Below, piece after piece: positions 11,296 through 21,505 of a DNA stretch of 64,000 nucleotides. Below the pieces are notes generated by a model, which ran no database searches, had not been told where the DNA came from, and saw only the letters and a list, made by a program, of their open reading frames with translations. A program made the position numbers and the translations under genes. Position 1 is the stretch's first letter. Each line of letters starts with the position of its first letter. Where the stretch lies: positions 1 through 64,000 of the forward strand of contig JAMWZW010000009.1 in the NCBI GenBank assembly GCA_024281995.1. The letters are read 5' to 3'. Origin of the DNA: Nitrosomonas sp. (GTDB lineage Bacteria > Pseudomonadota > Gammaproteobacteria > Burkholderiales > Nitrosomonadaceae).

Positions 11296-14200
11296 ATGCC
11301 AACCAACCCTGCTTTTATTCATTTACGGCTGCACAGCGAATATTCCATTGTGGATGGTACTATCCGCGTTTCCGATGCGGTTGCAAAAGCTGTGACCGAT
11401 CATATGCCGGCACTGGCATTAACTGACCTTGCCAATGTATTTGGCCTGGTAAAATTTTACCAAACCGCCAATAAGGGCGGCATTAAACCGATCCTTGGCT
11501 GCGATGTGTGGATAACCAACGAATCCGATCGTGACAAGCCTTTCCGCTTGCTGTTGCTGTGCCAATCGCATGACGGCTACTTGCTGCTCTCACGGCTACT
11601 ATCGCGCGCTTACCGTGAAAACCAACATCGCGGTAAAGCCGAAATCAAAGCATCGTGGCTACAAGCCAACGAATGGGGCACACAAGGACTCATCGCATTA
11701 TCGGGCGCTCACTTGGGCGATATCGGTTTTTCAATGTTACAAAATAATCTTCGCCAAGCTGAAATTCAAACCCAACAGTGGGCTGATTTATTTCCCGAGC
11801 GGTTTTATATAGAGATCCAAAGAGATGGGCATGCTAATGAAGAGGCTTTGGTTCAGTACTCGTTGGCACTTGCCAGAAAATTCAATTTGCCGGTTGTTGC
11901 TACGCAAGCCGTACAATTTCTGAATGCGGAGGATTACCGTGCACATGAAGCGCGGGTTTGCATTGCCGAAGGCTATGTTCTGGGTGATAAGCGGCGTCCT
12001 AAAAACTTTACCGAGCAGCAATATTTCAAAACTCAGGCCGAAATGGCGCAATTATTTGCCGACATACCCAGTGCGTTGACTAATACCTTGGAAATTGCCA
12101 AACGCTGCAATTTAAGATTGGAACTTGGCATAAACCGACTACCCCTATTCCCCACGCCTAATAACGAAAGCCTGGAGCAATATTTGCGTGACCAAGCTGC
12201 TGCGGGCCTTAAACAACGCATGCTCAGCCTGTTCCCCGAGGCACAAGTACGCACAAATAACATGCAAAAATACCAGGCACGGCTTGAATTTGAAGTGAAT
12301 ACCATCATCCAGATGGGATTTGCCGGCTATTTCCTCATCGTCGCTGATTTCATCAATTGGGCCAAACACAATAATGTACCGGTTGGGCCAGGGCGCGGTT
12401 CCGGCGCCGGCTCGTTAGTAGCGTATTCTTTGGGAATCACCGATCTGGATCCGCTACGCTACGATTTACTGTTTGAGCGTTTTCTCAACCCTGAACGTAT
12501 CTCGATGCCGGACTTTGACATCGATTTCTGCCAGGATCGCCGCGAACTTGTGATCGAATATGTCAAGCAGCGCTATGGCACAGGAAAAGTGTCGCAAATC
12601 GCCACTTTTGGCACAATGGCAGCTAAGGCCGTGATCCGCGATATTGGCCGGGTAATGGATTTGCCGTATAACTTCGTCGACCAGCTCGCCAAACTGGTGC
12701 CGTTTGAGCTGGGCATGACGCTCAAAAAAGCGCGCCAGCTCGAACCGCAACTGAACCAGCGCGCCGAAGCGGAAGAAGATGTGCGCAATCTGCTGGAACT
12801 GGCGGAAAGCCTCGAAGGTATCACGCGAAATATCGGCATGCACGCAGGTGGGGTACTGATCGCTTCCAGCGAAATCACCGATTTCTGCCCGATCTATTGC
12901 ACTGAATCGGCGGATTCTGTCGTCAGTCAACTGGATAAGGATGATGTGGAAAAAATCGGCTTGGTGAAATTTGATTTTCTGGGATTGCGCACTTTGACGA
13001 TCCTGGATCGTGCCGTCAGCTATATCCGCCAGTTACACCAACATCCCGAGTTATCCGCAACTCGGCCATTTTCACTCGAAACCTTACCGCTCGATGACGA
13101 ATTGACTTATGCATTGATGCGTAAAGGCAATGCAGTCGGCATTTTCCAGTTTGAATCGCGCGGCATGATCGATTTGTTGCAAAAAGCCAAACCCGACCGC
13201 TTCGAAGACATTATCGCGTTAGTAGCGTTGTATCGCCCCGGCCCGATGGATCTGATCCCGGAATTTATCGATCGCAAACACGGCAAGAAAAAAATTGAAT
13301 ACCTCGACCCACGGCTTGAGCCAATTTTAGGTCCGACATACGGCATTATGATTTACCAGGAACAAGTGATGCAGATTGCGCAGGTAATCGGTGGCTACAG
13401 TCTGGGTAGTGCGGATTTGCTGCGCCGTGCGATGGGCAAGAAGAAAGTCGAAGAGATGGCGCAGCAACGCGATATTTTTGTTAGCGGCGCGGTCAATAAT
13501 GGCTTGAACGAGGACCAAGCCACCGAGCTGTTCGGCTTGATGGAAAAATTCGCAGGCTACGGTTTTAACAAATCCCACGCTGCGGCTTATGCGCTGATTG
13601 CGTTCCAAACCGCGTATTTAAAAGCGCACTACCCGGCCGAATTCATGGCTGCGTGTTTGTCCGCCGATATGGACGACACGGATAAAGTGCATGTTTTTGT
13701 CGAAGACAGTATCGCCAATGGCTTGACGATTCTGCCTCCGGACATCAATCTATCCGCTTACCGCTTCGTCCCGATTGATGGCAAAACCATCCGTTTTGGC
13801 TTGGGCGCAGTGAAAGGTAGCGGCGAATCAGCGGTGAATGCCATCATCGCCGTGCGCGAACAAGCCGGTCCGTTCAGCGATTTGTTCGATTTCTGCAATC
13901 GCGTTGACCGACGCATTGTCAACCGCCGCGTAATAGAATCATTAATCCGCGTCGGCGCGTTCGATACGATCAATTCCAATCGCGCCGTTTTAATGGCTTC
14001 TGTCGGCTTGGCAATTGAATCAGCCGAACAGATAAGCTGGTCTTCCAGCCAGGCCAGTTTATTCGGTGACACCAATGATCAGCCGCACATGCAGCCGCAA
14101 TTACTTCATACCAATACTTGGTCAGACCGGGAAAAACTGCACCATGAGAAAATCGGCCTGGGCTATTACTTCAGCGGCCATCCGTTCGATACCTATGCTC

Positions 14201-14790
14201 CTGAACTCAAGCGTTTCATCCGTACCCGGCTCGACCGATTAACCACAAGCCGCGAACCGCAACTGCTCGCCGGCATCATCCACTCCATTCGCGTGCAAAT
14301 GACACGTCGTGGCAGAATGGGGGTCATCAATTTGGATGATGGCAAAGCGCGGGTTGAAGTCGTGGTTTTCAGCGAACTGTTCGACACTAACCGCAATTGG
14401 TTGAAAGAAGACCAATTGCTGATCGTCACCGCGAAAGTCGGCACACGCAACTATAATGGCAGTGAAGATGACGAAGTGCGCATTACCGCCGAGCAACTCT
14501 ATGATTTAGCCGCTATCCGCACCCGCTTTGCCAAGCAGATCCGCATTCATTGCAACCGCGCTTCCGTTGGTGAAGCTTCTCACCTCAAAGCCCTACTGGC
14601 GCCATTTTGCGATGCAATCCGGAAAAACACTGAACTCGAACAGAGTTGCCAGGCCGTGCTCGTTTATCACAATGAACATGCGAGCAGCGAACTCGAATTG
14701 GGAAATGACTGGCGCGTATACCTGCACGACGACCTACTGCAATCATTGCACGCACAGTTCAAGCCGGAAAATGTCGAGATCGCGTATTAA
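11296..14790 (+). CDS. dnaE: DNA polymerase III alpha subunit
   Basis: 1164 residues from ATG 11296 (MPTNPAFIHLRLHSEYSIVDG), the usual DnaE beginning; a TTG 15 bases upstream is less likely. PHP domain at the N terminus (LHSEYSIVDG). Polymerase core with GPGRGSGAGSLVAYSLGI and the catalytic acidic motif PDFDIDFCQDRR, then YRPGPMDLIPEFIDRKHGK and FNKSHAAAYALIAFQTAYLK. OB-fold region RMGVINLDDGKARVEVVVF and a C-terminal clamp/tau-binding part. Length equals E. coli DnaE. It is the catalytic subunit of the replicative polymerase. Confidence 0.97.
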   Translation: MPTNPAFIHLRLHSEYSIVDGTIRVSDAVAKAVTDHMPALALTDLANVFGLVKFYQTANKGGIKPILGCDVWITNESDRDKPFRLLLLCQSHDGYLLLSRLLSRAYRENQHRGKAEIKASWLQANEWGTQGLIALSGAHLGDIGFSMLQNNLRQAEIQTQQWADLFPERFYIEIQRDGHANEEALVQYSLALARKFNLPVVATQAVQFLNAEDYRAHEARVCIAEGYVLGDKRRPKNFTEQQYFKTQAEMAQLFADIPSALTNTLEIAKRCNLRLELGINRLPLFPTPNNESLEQYLRDQAAAGLKQRMLSLFPEAQVRTNNMQKYQARLEFEVNTIIQMGFAGYFLIVADFINWAKHNNVPVGPGRGSGAGSLVAYSLGITDLDPLRYDLLFERFLNPERISMPDFDIDFCQDRRELVIEYVKQRYGTGKVSQIATFGTMAAKAVIRDIGRVMDLPYNFVDQLAKLVPFELGMTLKKARQLEPQLNQRAEAEEDVRNLLELAESLEGITRNIGMHAGGVLIASSEITDFCPIYCTESADSVVSQLDKDDVEKIGLVKFDFLGLRTLTILDRAVSYIRQLHQHPELSATRPFSLETLPLDDELTYALMRKGNAVGIFQFESRGMIDLLQKAKPDRFEDIIALVALYRPGPMDLIPEFIDRKHGKKKIEYLDPRLEPILGPTYGIMIYQEQVMQIAQVIGGYSLGSADLLRRAMGKKKVEEMAQQRDIFVSGAVNNGLNEDQATELFGLMEKFAGYGFNKSHAAAYALIAFQTAYLKAHYPAEFMAACLSADMDDTDKVHVFVEDSIANGLTILPPDINLSAYRFVPIDGKTIRFGLGAVKGSGESAVNAIIAVREQAGPFSDLFDFCNRVDRRIVNRRVIESLIRVGAFDTINSNRAVLMASVGLAIESAEQISWSSSQASLFGDTNDQPHMQPQLLHTNTWSDREKLHHEKIGLGYYFSGHPFDTYAPELKRFIRTRLDRLTTSREPQLLAGIIHSIRVQMTRRGRMGVINLDDGKARVEVVVFSELFDTNRNWLKEDQLLIVTAKVGTRNYNGSEDDEVRITAEQLYDLAAIRTRFAKQIRIHCNRASVGEASHLKALLAPFCDAIRKNTELEQSCQAVLVYHNEHASSELELGNDWRVYLHDDLLQSLHAQFKPENVEIAY

Positions 14791-15056
14791 ACATCTTTGA
14801 CTTATTGGTGAATTGTAGAAAAATTTAATTATCGCTTCAGCCTAGAGCTTGGGTTGGTAGTTGACTGACCTACAATATTTCTGAAATAAATGGTAACAGC
14901 CCGCCTACTCTGCTGAAGCTGAATTTCTGATTTGTTCTTGAGCGACAGTTAATTGTCAAAGATTAAGAACTCTCGCTTTTCAAAAGGGCCAATTAGAATT
15001 ATTGACACTACCAATTTTTCGGTCTTCCTTTCACAGAGTCTGCATTATCTAAATTG

Positions 15057-16493
15057 TTAGTATGCAGGGATGGAGTTATTGGGCCCTGTTGTACGAGATG
15101 CACCAGTACGGGTAAAGTACGTTCCTGTTGATGGCCGAAACAGTACGGGCTCTTCGTGTAATTGGTTAGTGAATCTTCCTTTTGCTGGGATATCGCCAGG
15201 TTGATGATTCGCAAAGCATAAAGTTCCTTCGGTGCTACCAGGAGATCCAAGTGCATACAACGGCCTCACTGAGAATTTAAAACAGCCATCTACAGGATTA
15301 AAGACCGCCGCGCGATCCTGTCCTTCTCCGACGTAATCCCCTGGAATTGGAATATAACCCGCATGTCCTAAAACAAATTGCAATTCATTGGGAGGTTTAA
15401 TTGACGAATTAATTTGCCAAGTTCCAGTACTCGGAGACCACACAGCAATATTTGCACGGCCATCCCCATCGTAATCTGCGGGGACAGGAATATCACCAGG
15501 GCTTCCAAATCGAAAATCGTGCGCTTCCCCAGGAACATCCACCCACCAGCCGCGAGAATTCGGTCTAAATATTGCTCGGTCTGTTAGGCCGTCGCCGTTA
15601 TAATCCGCAGGAACTGGGACATCGCCATTCACTCCCCATATTCGTGCAGAAAACCCCGGAATATCTATCCACCATTCACCGGTTCTGGGTCTCCATATGG
15701 CACGATCGGTTCTTCCATTACCGTCATAATCCCCTGGAACAATCTTGTCTCCCAGCTCTCCCCATCTCTTTGGACCGGGATTTGCAAGGATGTCGAACTT
15801 CCATCCAGTGGTAGCATTCCAAGTGGCCCAATCAGTGGCACCACCGCCATCGAAATCGCCATGTGTGAGAATTTTTCTCCGACCGTAAAGAATTCTTATG
15901 GAATCCACATCTCCTGGGCTTAGATATCCTATTGAATTTGCATATATATTGCAGCCACTATTCATAATTGAATCGGGATCCCATGCTGCTTGGCTGCCAA
16001 GTTGACTTACATTTCCCCAGGCATCGGAGGTACTGCATTGATTGTTGCGAAGCGGACTATCCTGCTCATGTTGAAAACCCAATGCGTGCCCGAACTCGTG
16101 CACTGCAAGGTATCGAAGGCGGTCAAACTCCAGCTCAACCGGTACCGAAAACGACACACTAGTATTTAAACCGGTCCCAATTGCCTGTGCATTTGAGCCT
16201 GCTGAAGATCTAATAATGGAAACAGAAATCTTTGGAGTTGTTATACTTGCACAGTCACCTTTATCAATGAAATTAATCTTTGCGACTCTTTGCCATGTTC
16301 CTCTTATCGCGTTTAGAATAACATTACGTTCAGTATCGAATCCAAGCTGCATCCAACAAACGGAGATTCTTGTAATTCCATCTTTGCTTATAGGCCAGAC
16401 CTTAGTCTCATTGTGAATTAAACCGGCAAATAAAATTGTTGGGAGTACCATCAGACCAATTGCAATAATTTTACCCAGTGCTTTGTATTTCAT
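15057..16493 (-). CDS. Secreted astacin-like zinc metalloprotease with C-terminal FG-GAP/VCBS-type repeats
   Basis: 478 residues. Signal peptide 1-23 (ends TILFA). The protease domain carries the zincin motif HEFGHALGFQH (132-142; Glu133 catalytic) and a possible Met-turn PDSIMNSGC. From about residue 210 to the end there are five or six repeats of the form GDYDGNGRTDRAIWRPRTGEWWI, each with an Asp/Gly/Asn-rich loop expected to bind calcium, as in integrin-type FG-GAP/VCBS propellers. No membrane anchor. Likely a secreted protease that degrades proteins outside the cell or acts on a partner through the propeller. Flanked by IS fragments, so possibly acquired. The exact peptidase family (astacin versus reprolysin-like) is not settled. 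Confidence 0.75.
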   Translation of the reverse strand: MKYKALGKIIAIGLMVLPTILFAGLIHNETKVWPISKDGITRISVCWMQLGFDTERNVILNAIRGTWQRVAKINFIDKGDCASITTPKISVSIIRSSAGSNAQAIGTGLNTSVSFSVPVELEFDRLRYLAVHEFGHALGFQHEQDSPLRNNQCSTSDAWGNVSQLGSQAAWDPDSIMNSGCNIYANSIGYLSPGDVDSIRILYGRRKILTHGDFDGGGATDWATWNATTGWKFDILANPGPKRWGELGDKIVPGDYDGNGRTDRAIWRPRTGEWWIDIPGFSARIWGVNGDVPVPADYNGDGLTDRAIFRPNSRGWWVDVPGEAHDFRFGSPGDIPVPADYDGDGRANIAVWSPSTGTWQINSSIKPPNELQFVLGHAGYIPIPGDYVGEGQDRAAVFNPVDGCFKFSVRPLYALGSPGSTEGTLCFANHQPGDIPAKGRFTNQLHEEPVLFRPSTGTYFTRTGASRTTGPNNSIPAY

Positions 16494-16579
16494 AATTCGA
16501 CTCCAAGATTTGTTAAACTATCAAGATAGGTTGAATCGTGAGGTAATGTATTGCTGCTTCGCAAAAACCAGACAATTTA

Positions 16580-16777
16580 TTAAGCAGTCTTTCTCCAGAA
16601 AATGCATTCATATTTTAAATAAAGGCGAGTGATGGAGTAATCCACTCCCTGTTCTTTTGCCAGAGGGCTTATTTGTAACGCGCTAGCACACAGTGATGTC
16701 CTCATGCGATCAGCAACGACCCAACCGACAATTTGACGAGAGAACAAATCCATCACCATTACCAGCATCCTGCTCAA
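16580..16777 (-). pseudogene. IS3-family orfB transposase fragment
   Basis: The segment MDLFSRQIVGWVVADRMRTSLC is the characteristic DDE-domain stretch of IS3-family orfB (consensus V.DLFSRxIVGW). It lacks the first catalytic Asp upstream and everything after about 60 residues. No start, partner orfA or intact repeats are attached. Remnant only. Confidence 0.6.
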
Positions 16778-17583
16778 ATTCTAATGTGTATTCGGTTTAC
16801 ATCGTTTTATTTGATTTGCATTCATCGTCACCTCGTCAAGATATTATAAATTTGCCTTCTACCTTCTAAAGTACCCGGTTTAATTAAAGATTTTATTGGC
16901 ACTCTTAAAGCAATCAATCATATTCTTATAATTTATTTTGTCAAAGTAAATAAATGAATCGAGACCTTTGCAAAAGCCTTTTTATTAATTATAGACTCGT
17001 TGTTTTTATTGGTTATTATTTGCTGGAAGCAGGTTTTTATACAGCCCGTTATCCATATGTGCATAAGCATGCCGCCGAAATATGCGGTACTGCGTGTTTT
17101 TGTTGCATCCTATTAGTATAAGTTGGACAAAACAGCTTGATTGCTTAAGAATTTGTTTTGATTCATCGTTACCCTAATGAAAAAGGAACGATGATGACAG
17201 AGAAGGCTCGCGATATCTGTCGCATTCACGGTATCAATGACATGATCTGCATCAATAATCGTATTTGCCTCAAACTTCTGCTCATATTTCAGGCACCACT
17301 TCGGCTGAAAACCTGAGAAAGTAGGAGATTCAATGCAACTCTCAGAAAAATATGGTTCACTAAGTCAGATAAAACTAAGTACGGATTTATTCATATTTCA
17401 GTTGCTGCTTATTGTGCTCTTTGCTAGTTTTTATCTGTGAGTGCAACAATCATTTTTCAGCGTGTTTGACGTTCCATCAGCTTTCCAGTACATTCGTCTC
17501 TGACGAGAAAGTGTGTTTATTTTTTCTAACGACCCCAGGAGCGCGGGGTGTTAAACTGAACTCTGAAAAGAGGGAGAAAGATT
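16778..17583. other. Non-coding stretch with mobile-element debris
   Basis: No intact gene. At 16961 the string GAGACCTTTGCAAAAG resembles terminal inverted repeats of some IS5-like elements, without a matching partner nearby. At 17191 a plus-strand frame begins MMTEKARDICRIHGIND, reminiscent of the orfA helix-turn-helix of IS3 elements, and is lost after about 15 residues. The last about 200 bases (17380-17583) are the upstream region of the small secreted gene; ACCCC...GGGGT at 17523-17540 is a weak hairpin. Confidence 0.35.
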
Positions 17584-18066
17584 ATGAACGGAAGGATCAA
17601 GACATTGGTGATGCTCGCAATGGTAACAGTGACCGTCGGTTTGTTTTCATTGCCTCAATTAGCATTGGCGAACGGCAATTGCAAGAACTTGAAAGGCAAT
17701 CTAAGCGTTGTCAATAACTTCGACGGCACGACGAGCGGAACAATTACGCAAGGGGGAAAACTCAACGGGACAACAAAAGCCATTTTCAGCAGTAGCCTAG
17801 TTGCAACGCCAGACCCGAACACTTTTTCTTACATAGATAATTTTTCTGTCACGACCCACAGAGGAGTCTTGGCGACCAGTAACGTTGCAATCTACGATAC
17901 TGTGAGGGGGCTGTTCACTGAAATCGCTCGAATTGAGCCAAATGCCAGCGAAGGAGATTTTGCAGGAGCGACAGGTGTTCTCTTCATCAATGGCCAGACA
18001 ACTGACGGTGGAGCAACCTTCCAGGCCAAAATCGAAGGTGAAATCTGCTTTATCTCTGGACAGTAA
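17584..18066 (+). CDS. Small exported protein of unknown function, 160 residues
   Basis: ATG 17584 follows GGGAG at good spacing. Residues 1-29 form a signal peptide ending LALA, then NGNCKNLKGNLS. Two cysteines (in NGNC and near the C-terminal GEICFISG) could form a disulfide that closes a beta barrel. Alternating Thr/Ser/Gly-rich strands and the C-terminal GATGVLFINGQ, GGATFQAKIEGEIC pattern suggest a small beta-barrel or calycin-like exported protein. I do not recognise a named family. It sits alone in an IS-rich patch next to the metalloprotease. Confidence 0.65.
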   Translation: MNGRIKTLVMLAMVTVTVGLFSLPQLALANGNCKNLKGNLSVVNNFDGTTSGTITQGGKLNGTTKAIFSSSLVATPDPNTFSYIDNFSVTTHRGVLATSNVAIYDTVRGLFTEIARIEPNASEGDFAGATGVLFINGQTTDGGATFQAKIEGEICFISGQ

Positions 18067-18164
18067 TCCGGGACTTGCTGTAATGCTTCACAAAAACCGA
18101 GCAGTTTAATGAATGACCCCGCCTCAACGTACCACAGCGGATTGCACGCAGGCTAGTCGCCTGA

Positions 18165-18375
18165 TTGAAGGGCTTGGGGATTATTTGTATTTGCTGGCGG
18201 GGCGGCTATGACAGTAATGCGATAATTGAACTGGCGAAGAAATGGCAGGCAACCAATCCCACCGACGCCAAGCCGGTCGCTGGACCCGATGGCTCCATTC
18301 GTTTTTTGTTTGGTTCTCAACAATCAGCATCGTTTGCGCTGTATTGCAGGTCTGCAATAATAAACAACCTCATGG
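18165..18375 (+). pseudogene. TrbG (conjugal transfer) fragment, frameshifted
   Basis: One frame reads YDSNAIIELAKKWQATN, PVAGPDGSIRFLFGSQQ; after a one-base loss near 18324 the next frame continues SIVCAVLQVCNN. Together these match the TrbG/VirB9-type conjugation protein pattern (GxDGxxxFxFG, then IVCAPLQVC). Only the N-terminal domain edge remains. A fossil of an integrative or plasmid conjugation system. Confidence 0.55.
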
Positions 18376-18389
18376 CAAGACCATGGAGG

Positions 18390-18658
18390 ATTAGAAAAGC
18401 TCAAGCTGTGACGCAGCTCTTCTTTTGGTTTGCCTTAATTCTTTACATACTACTCAACTACACCCCAATCCGCTCTTTCCCCTACAGTTGCAACATAATA
18501 ATCATCCGTTCCTAACTCACCGCCCCATAGATCTCGTTTCAAATCCGGCTTCCTCTTAAACAACTCTCGTGCGGTTATACTCGTGAACACCCTAACAATC
18601 TGACCCGGTGCAATTTTCGGATGCGCCGTACAAAGTTTATGTACATGGTCTTTGTCTC
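18390..18658 (-). pseudogene. IS200-family (Y1) transposase fragment
   Basis: One minus-strand frame reads DKDHVHKLCTAHPKIAPGQ, VRVFTSITARELFKRKPDLK, DLWGGELGTDDYYVATVGER, then WGVVE. In-frame stops TAG (18450-18452) and TAA (18435-18437) interrupt the tail, which still continues as GKPKEELR. This is the C-terminal half of a Y1 HUH transposase. The N terminus with its HUH motif is gone. Confidence 0.7.
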
Positions 18659-18675
18659 AACCTATCGGCTCAAAT

Positions 18676-18960
18676 GTAAGCGTTCAGCGCCGCCACCTGT
18701 TATTGAATCAATTTTAGTGATTTAATAAATTCCGGCGTTAACAACAGCAACTCATCAATGTGGCTATTAGGTCACGCAGGGAGTTTGGTGAGCATGTTTT
18801 TGAGCCATGCGGCGGGATCGAGATTGTTGAGCTGAGCGGTACCAAATAGGGCTTGAATAGCTGCTTTTTGTTCTATGATAACCACCGAGCGAGCAGAATC
18901 AGACACCGGAGTTATCTCTCCAAAGCCCATACTCGTTAGACAATTAAACTAAAAATAAAG
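18676..18960 (-). pseudogene. IS66-family transposase C-terminal fragment with terminal repeat
   Basis: The minus-strand frame includes IEQKAAIQALFGTAQLNNLD, PAAWLKNMLTKLPA, an in-frame TGA (18772-18774), then PNSHIDELLLLTPEFIK. This is the conserved end of IS66 tnpC. GTAAGCG at 18676 looks like the terminal repeat typical of IS66 ends and would mark the element border. Only the last part of the element survives. Confidence 0.65.
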
Positions 18961-19003
18961 CAATTCCTAGCCTTTAGAAATAATTTCTTGCACCACTCGC
19001 AAC

Positions 19004-21505
19004 TCATTCGTCATAGCGCTGCTTCCGATCAAACGCGATTCGCTTGTAAAACCATTGCTTGCAATATTCTACTGTAATCAAGTACGCGATGATTAATCCG
19101 ACTAATAAACCAAAAAATAGTGGTTGCAACGGCGTGAAACCGAGATAATGCGCAAAAGGACTAAAAGGAAGTAGCATTGCGATTGCGACAATACTCAGCG
19201 AGGAAAGTGTAAGCCAGCGATTGGGATGGCTAGCAAAAGGATTGCGGCGCGTTCGGATAATGAAAATAACCAGTACTTGGGTGGCAATCGATTCCACGAA
19301 CCAGCCGGTGCGAAACAAGGTTTCATTGGCATCGAATACCGCGATCAACAAATAAAAAGTTAGAAAATCAAACAAAGAGCTTACCGGCCCGATTGTCATC
19401 ATGAAGTTGCGGATGAAATTAACATCCCAATGGCTGGGTTTAGCGAGATCTTCCTGATCGACATTATCCAACGGCAATGTGATTTCGGAAAGGTCATAGA
19501 GTAAATTATTCAGCAAGATTTGCAGCGGCAATAATGGCAAAAAGGGTAGAAACAACGTCGAGGCAGCCATGCTGAACATATTGCCAAAATTAGAACTGGT
19601 GGCCATCATGATGTATTTCATGACGTTCCCGAAGGTGCGGCGGCCTTCTATTACGCCCGCATGCAATACCTTGAGGTCGTGTTCCAGCATGATCATGGCC
19701 GCCGCCTGCTTGGCCACGTCTACAGCACCATCGACCGAAATGCCGACATCAGCGGTATGCAAAGCAGGCGCATCATTAATGCCATCGCCCAAATAACCCA
19801 CTACATGCTTGCGCGCCTTGAGTGCCAGCAGGATGCGATTCTTTTGTGCCGGATTGACGCGGCAAAACAGGTTCACTTCTTCCACGCGAGCACGCAGGGC
19901 ATCGTCGTGCATGGCTTCGATTTCTTTTCCTGTCAGTACACCACTAATCGGTAGCTTCAACTCATTGCAAACATGGCGCGTCACCCATTCATTATCGCCG
20001 GTCAAGATTTTTACCTGCACACCACTTGCTTGCAATGCTGCCAATGCCGCTCCGGAACTCATTTTTGGCGGATCCAGAAACGCCGCAAAACCGGCAAAAA
20101 TTAACTCACTTTCATCGGTCACCACTGCATGCGGATGATCCCGCGCCACCTCGCGCCAAGCTATGCCTAATACCCGGAAACCTTCGCTACCCAGCGCATC
20201 GAGCAACTGATTAATCGATAAGCGCGCCGCTTCCTCCAACAACACGATGGCACCTGTTGCATCTTCATAATGCGTGCAAAGATTGAGGATGTCTTCGGGC
20301 GCGCCTTTGACCGCCAGCAGGCGCATCTTCTCGTTTTCGACCAGCACTGATACACGCCGGCGCTCGAAATCGAAGGGCACCTCGTCAATTTTCCGCCAAC
20401 CGCTGACAACGACTTCCTGGTGCTGCAAGATAGCGTCATCCAAAGGACTTTTGAGGCCGCTCTCAAAATAGCTGTTTAAATACGCAAGCTGCAACACCCG
20501 CTCGGTCTCTTGACCTAATGCATTGACATGACGTTCCAGATGGATTTTTGCTTCGGTCAGTGTTCCAGTTTTGTCGGTGCAAAGAATATCCATTGCACCC
20601 ATATCCTGGATCGCCGACGGCCGTTTCACGATGACTTTCAGCGCCGCCATGCGTACCGCTCCACGTGCCAACGTAACCGATATCATCATGGGCAACAGCT
20701 CGGGCATCAAACCAACAGCTAACGCCACTGCGAACAGAAAAGCTTCAAGCAGGGGGCGGTGCAAAACGACATTGACCAGCAATGTAAACAGTACCAATAA
20801 GAACGTAAAACGCATAATCAACACGCCGAATTGGTGTATGCCCAATTCAAAAGCAGTGGGTGGGGATTTCTTTTCCAGATTGGCGGCAATTTGCCCCAAA
20901 GCCGTGTCATGACCTGTTCGGATAATTCGTGCACGGGCTAAGCCGCTAATCACAGTGCTGCCCATGAATACCGCGGCTTTTGCATCCACATCCCAACCGT
21001 CGATGCTCGCCGTTGCATCGCTCTGTTTCTCAATCGGATACGGCTCACCGCTCAATTGCGACTGATTGACAAACAAATCTTTTGCTTCCAGCAATTGCGC
21101 ATCCGCCGGAACCCAATCGCCTGCAGACAACAAAATGACATCCCCCGGCACTAATTGAGCTACCGGAATTTCGCAGCGTTCGCTACCGCGCAGTACTGTC
21201 GCAGTTATGGCAACTTGCGCAACCAGCTTTGCTACCGACTGATCGGCGCGGTACTCCTGAACAAAATCGAGCGATACGCTCATTACAATGATGATGCCAA
21301 TGATGAAGGCACTGATTGCATCACCGGTTAGTGCAGAAATACTGATAGCGATAAACAGTATTAAGACGAGCGGATTGTTGAAGTGTGCTAGAAATTGTAG
21401 CAGGATATGCGGCTTGGCGGGTTTAATCTCATTGGGTCCATAGCGCTTTAACAGCATGGCTGCTTGTGCATGACTTAAACCAGTAGTTGTCTGATTCTTA
21501 TTCAT
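19004..21505 (-). CDS. mgtA: Magnesium-translocating P-type ATPase
   Basis: About 833 residues from ATG 21505; the frame opens earlier at a TTG, so the exact start is uncertain. P-type ATPase landmarks in order: TGDAISAFIIGIIIVMS helix, SQLSGEPYPIEK actuator loop, MPELLPMMISVT (transmembrane helix 4), phosphorylation motif DKTGTLTEAKI (Asp about 311), LTGDNEWVTRHVC and GDGINDAPALHTADVGISV hinge. The MPELLPM sequence and the NNPLVLILF N-terminal helix indicate the class III Mg2+ importer MgtA/MgtB. Single gene. No upstream Mg riboswitch or mgtL-like leader was identified. Confidence 0.92.
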   Translation of the reverse strand: MNKNQTTTGLSHAQAAMLLKRYGPNEIKPAKPHILLQFLAHFNNPLVLILFIAISISALTGDAISAFIIGIIIVMSVSLDFVQEYRADQSVAKLVAQVAITATVLRGSERCEIPVAQLVPGDVILLSAGDWVPADAQLLEAKDLFVNQSQLSGEPYPIEKQSDATASIDGWDVDAKAAVFMGSTVISGLARARIIRTGHDTALGQIAANLEKKSPPTAFELGIHQFGVLIMRFTFLLVLFTLLVNVVLHRPLLEAFLFAVALAVGLMPELLPMMISVTLARGAVRMAALKVIVKRPSAIQDMGAMDILCTDKTGTLTEAKIHLERHVNALGQETERVLQLAYLNSYFESGLKSPLDDAILQHQEVVVSGWRKIDEVPFDFERRRVSVLVENEKMRLLAVKGAPEDILNLCTHYEDATGAIVLLEEAARLSINQLLDALGSEGFRVLGIAWREVARDHPHAVVTDESELIFAGFAAFLDPPKMSSGAALAALQASGVQVKILTGDNEWVTRHVCNELKLPISGVLTGKEIEAMHDDALRARVEEVNLFCRVNPAQKNRILLALKARKHVVGYLGDGINDAPALHTADVGISVDGAVDVAKQAAAMIMLEHDLKVLHAGVIEGRRTFGNVMKYIMMATSSNFGNMFSMAASTLFLPFLPLLPLQILLNNLLYDLSEITLPLDNVDQEDLAKPSHWDVNFIRNFMMTIGPVSSLFDFLTFYLLIAVFDANETLFRTGWFVESIATQVLVIFIIRTRRNPFASHPNRWLTLSSLSIVAIAMLLPFSPFAHYLGFTPLQPLFFGLLVGLIIAYLITVEYCKQWFYKRIAFDRKQRYDE

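Noticed and set aside
12466-12930. 154-codon minus-strand frame inside dnaE
   Set aside because: Fully antisense to conserved polymerase core codons; a shadow of high coding bias.
16961-16976. GAGACCTTTGCAAAAG as an IS5-like terminal repeat
   Set aside because: No partner repeat or transposase attached; recalled resemblance alone is not enough for a mobile-element call.
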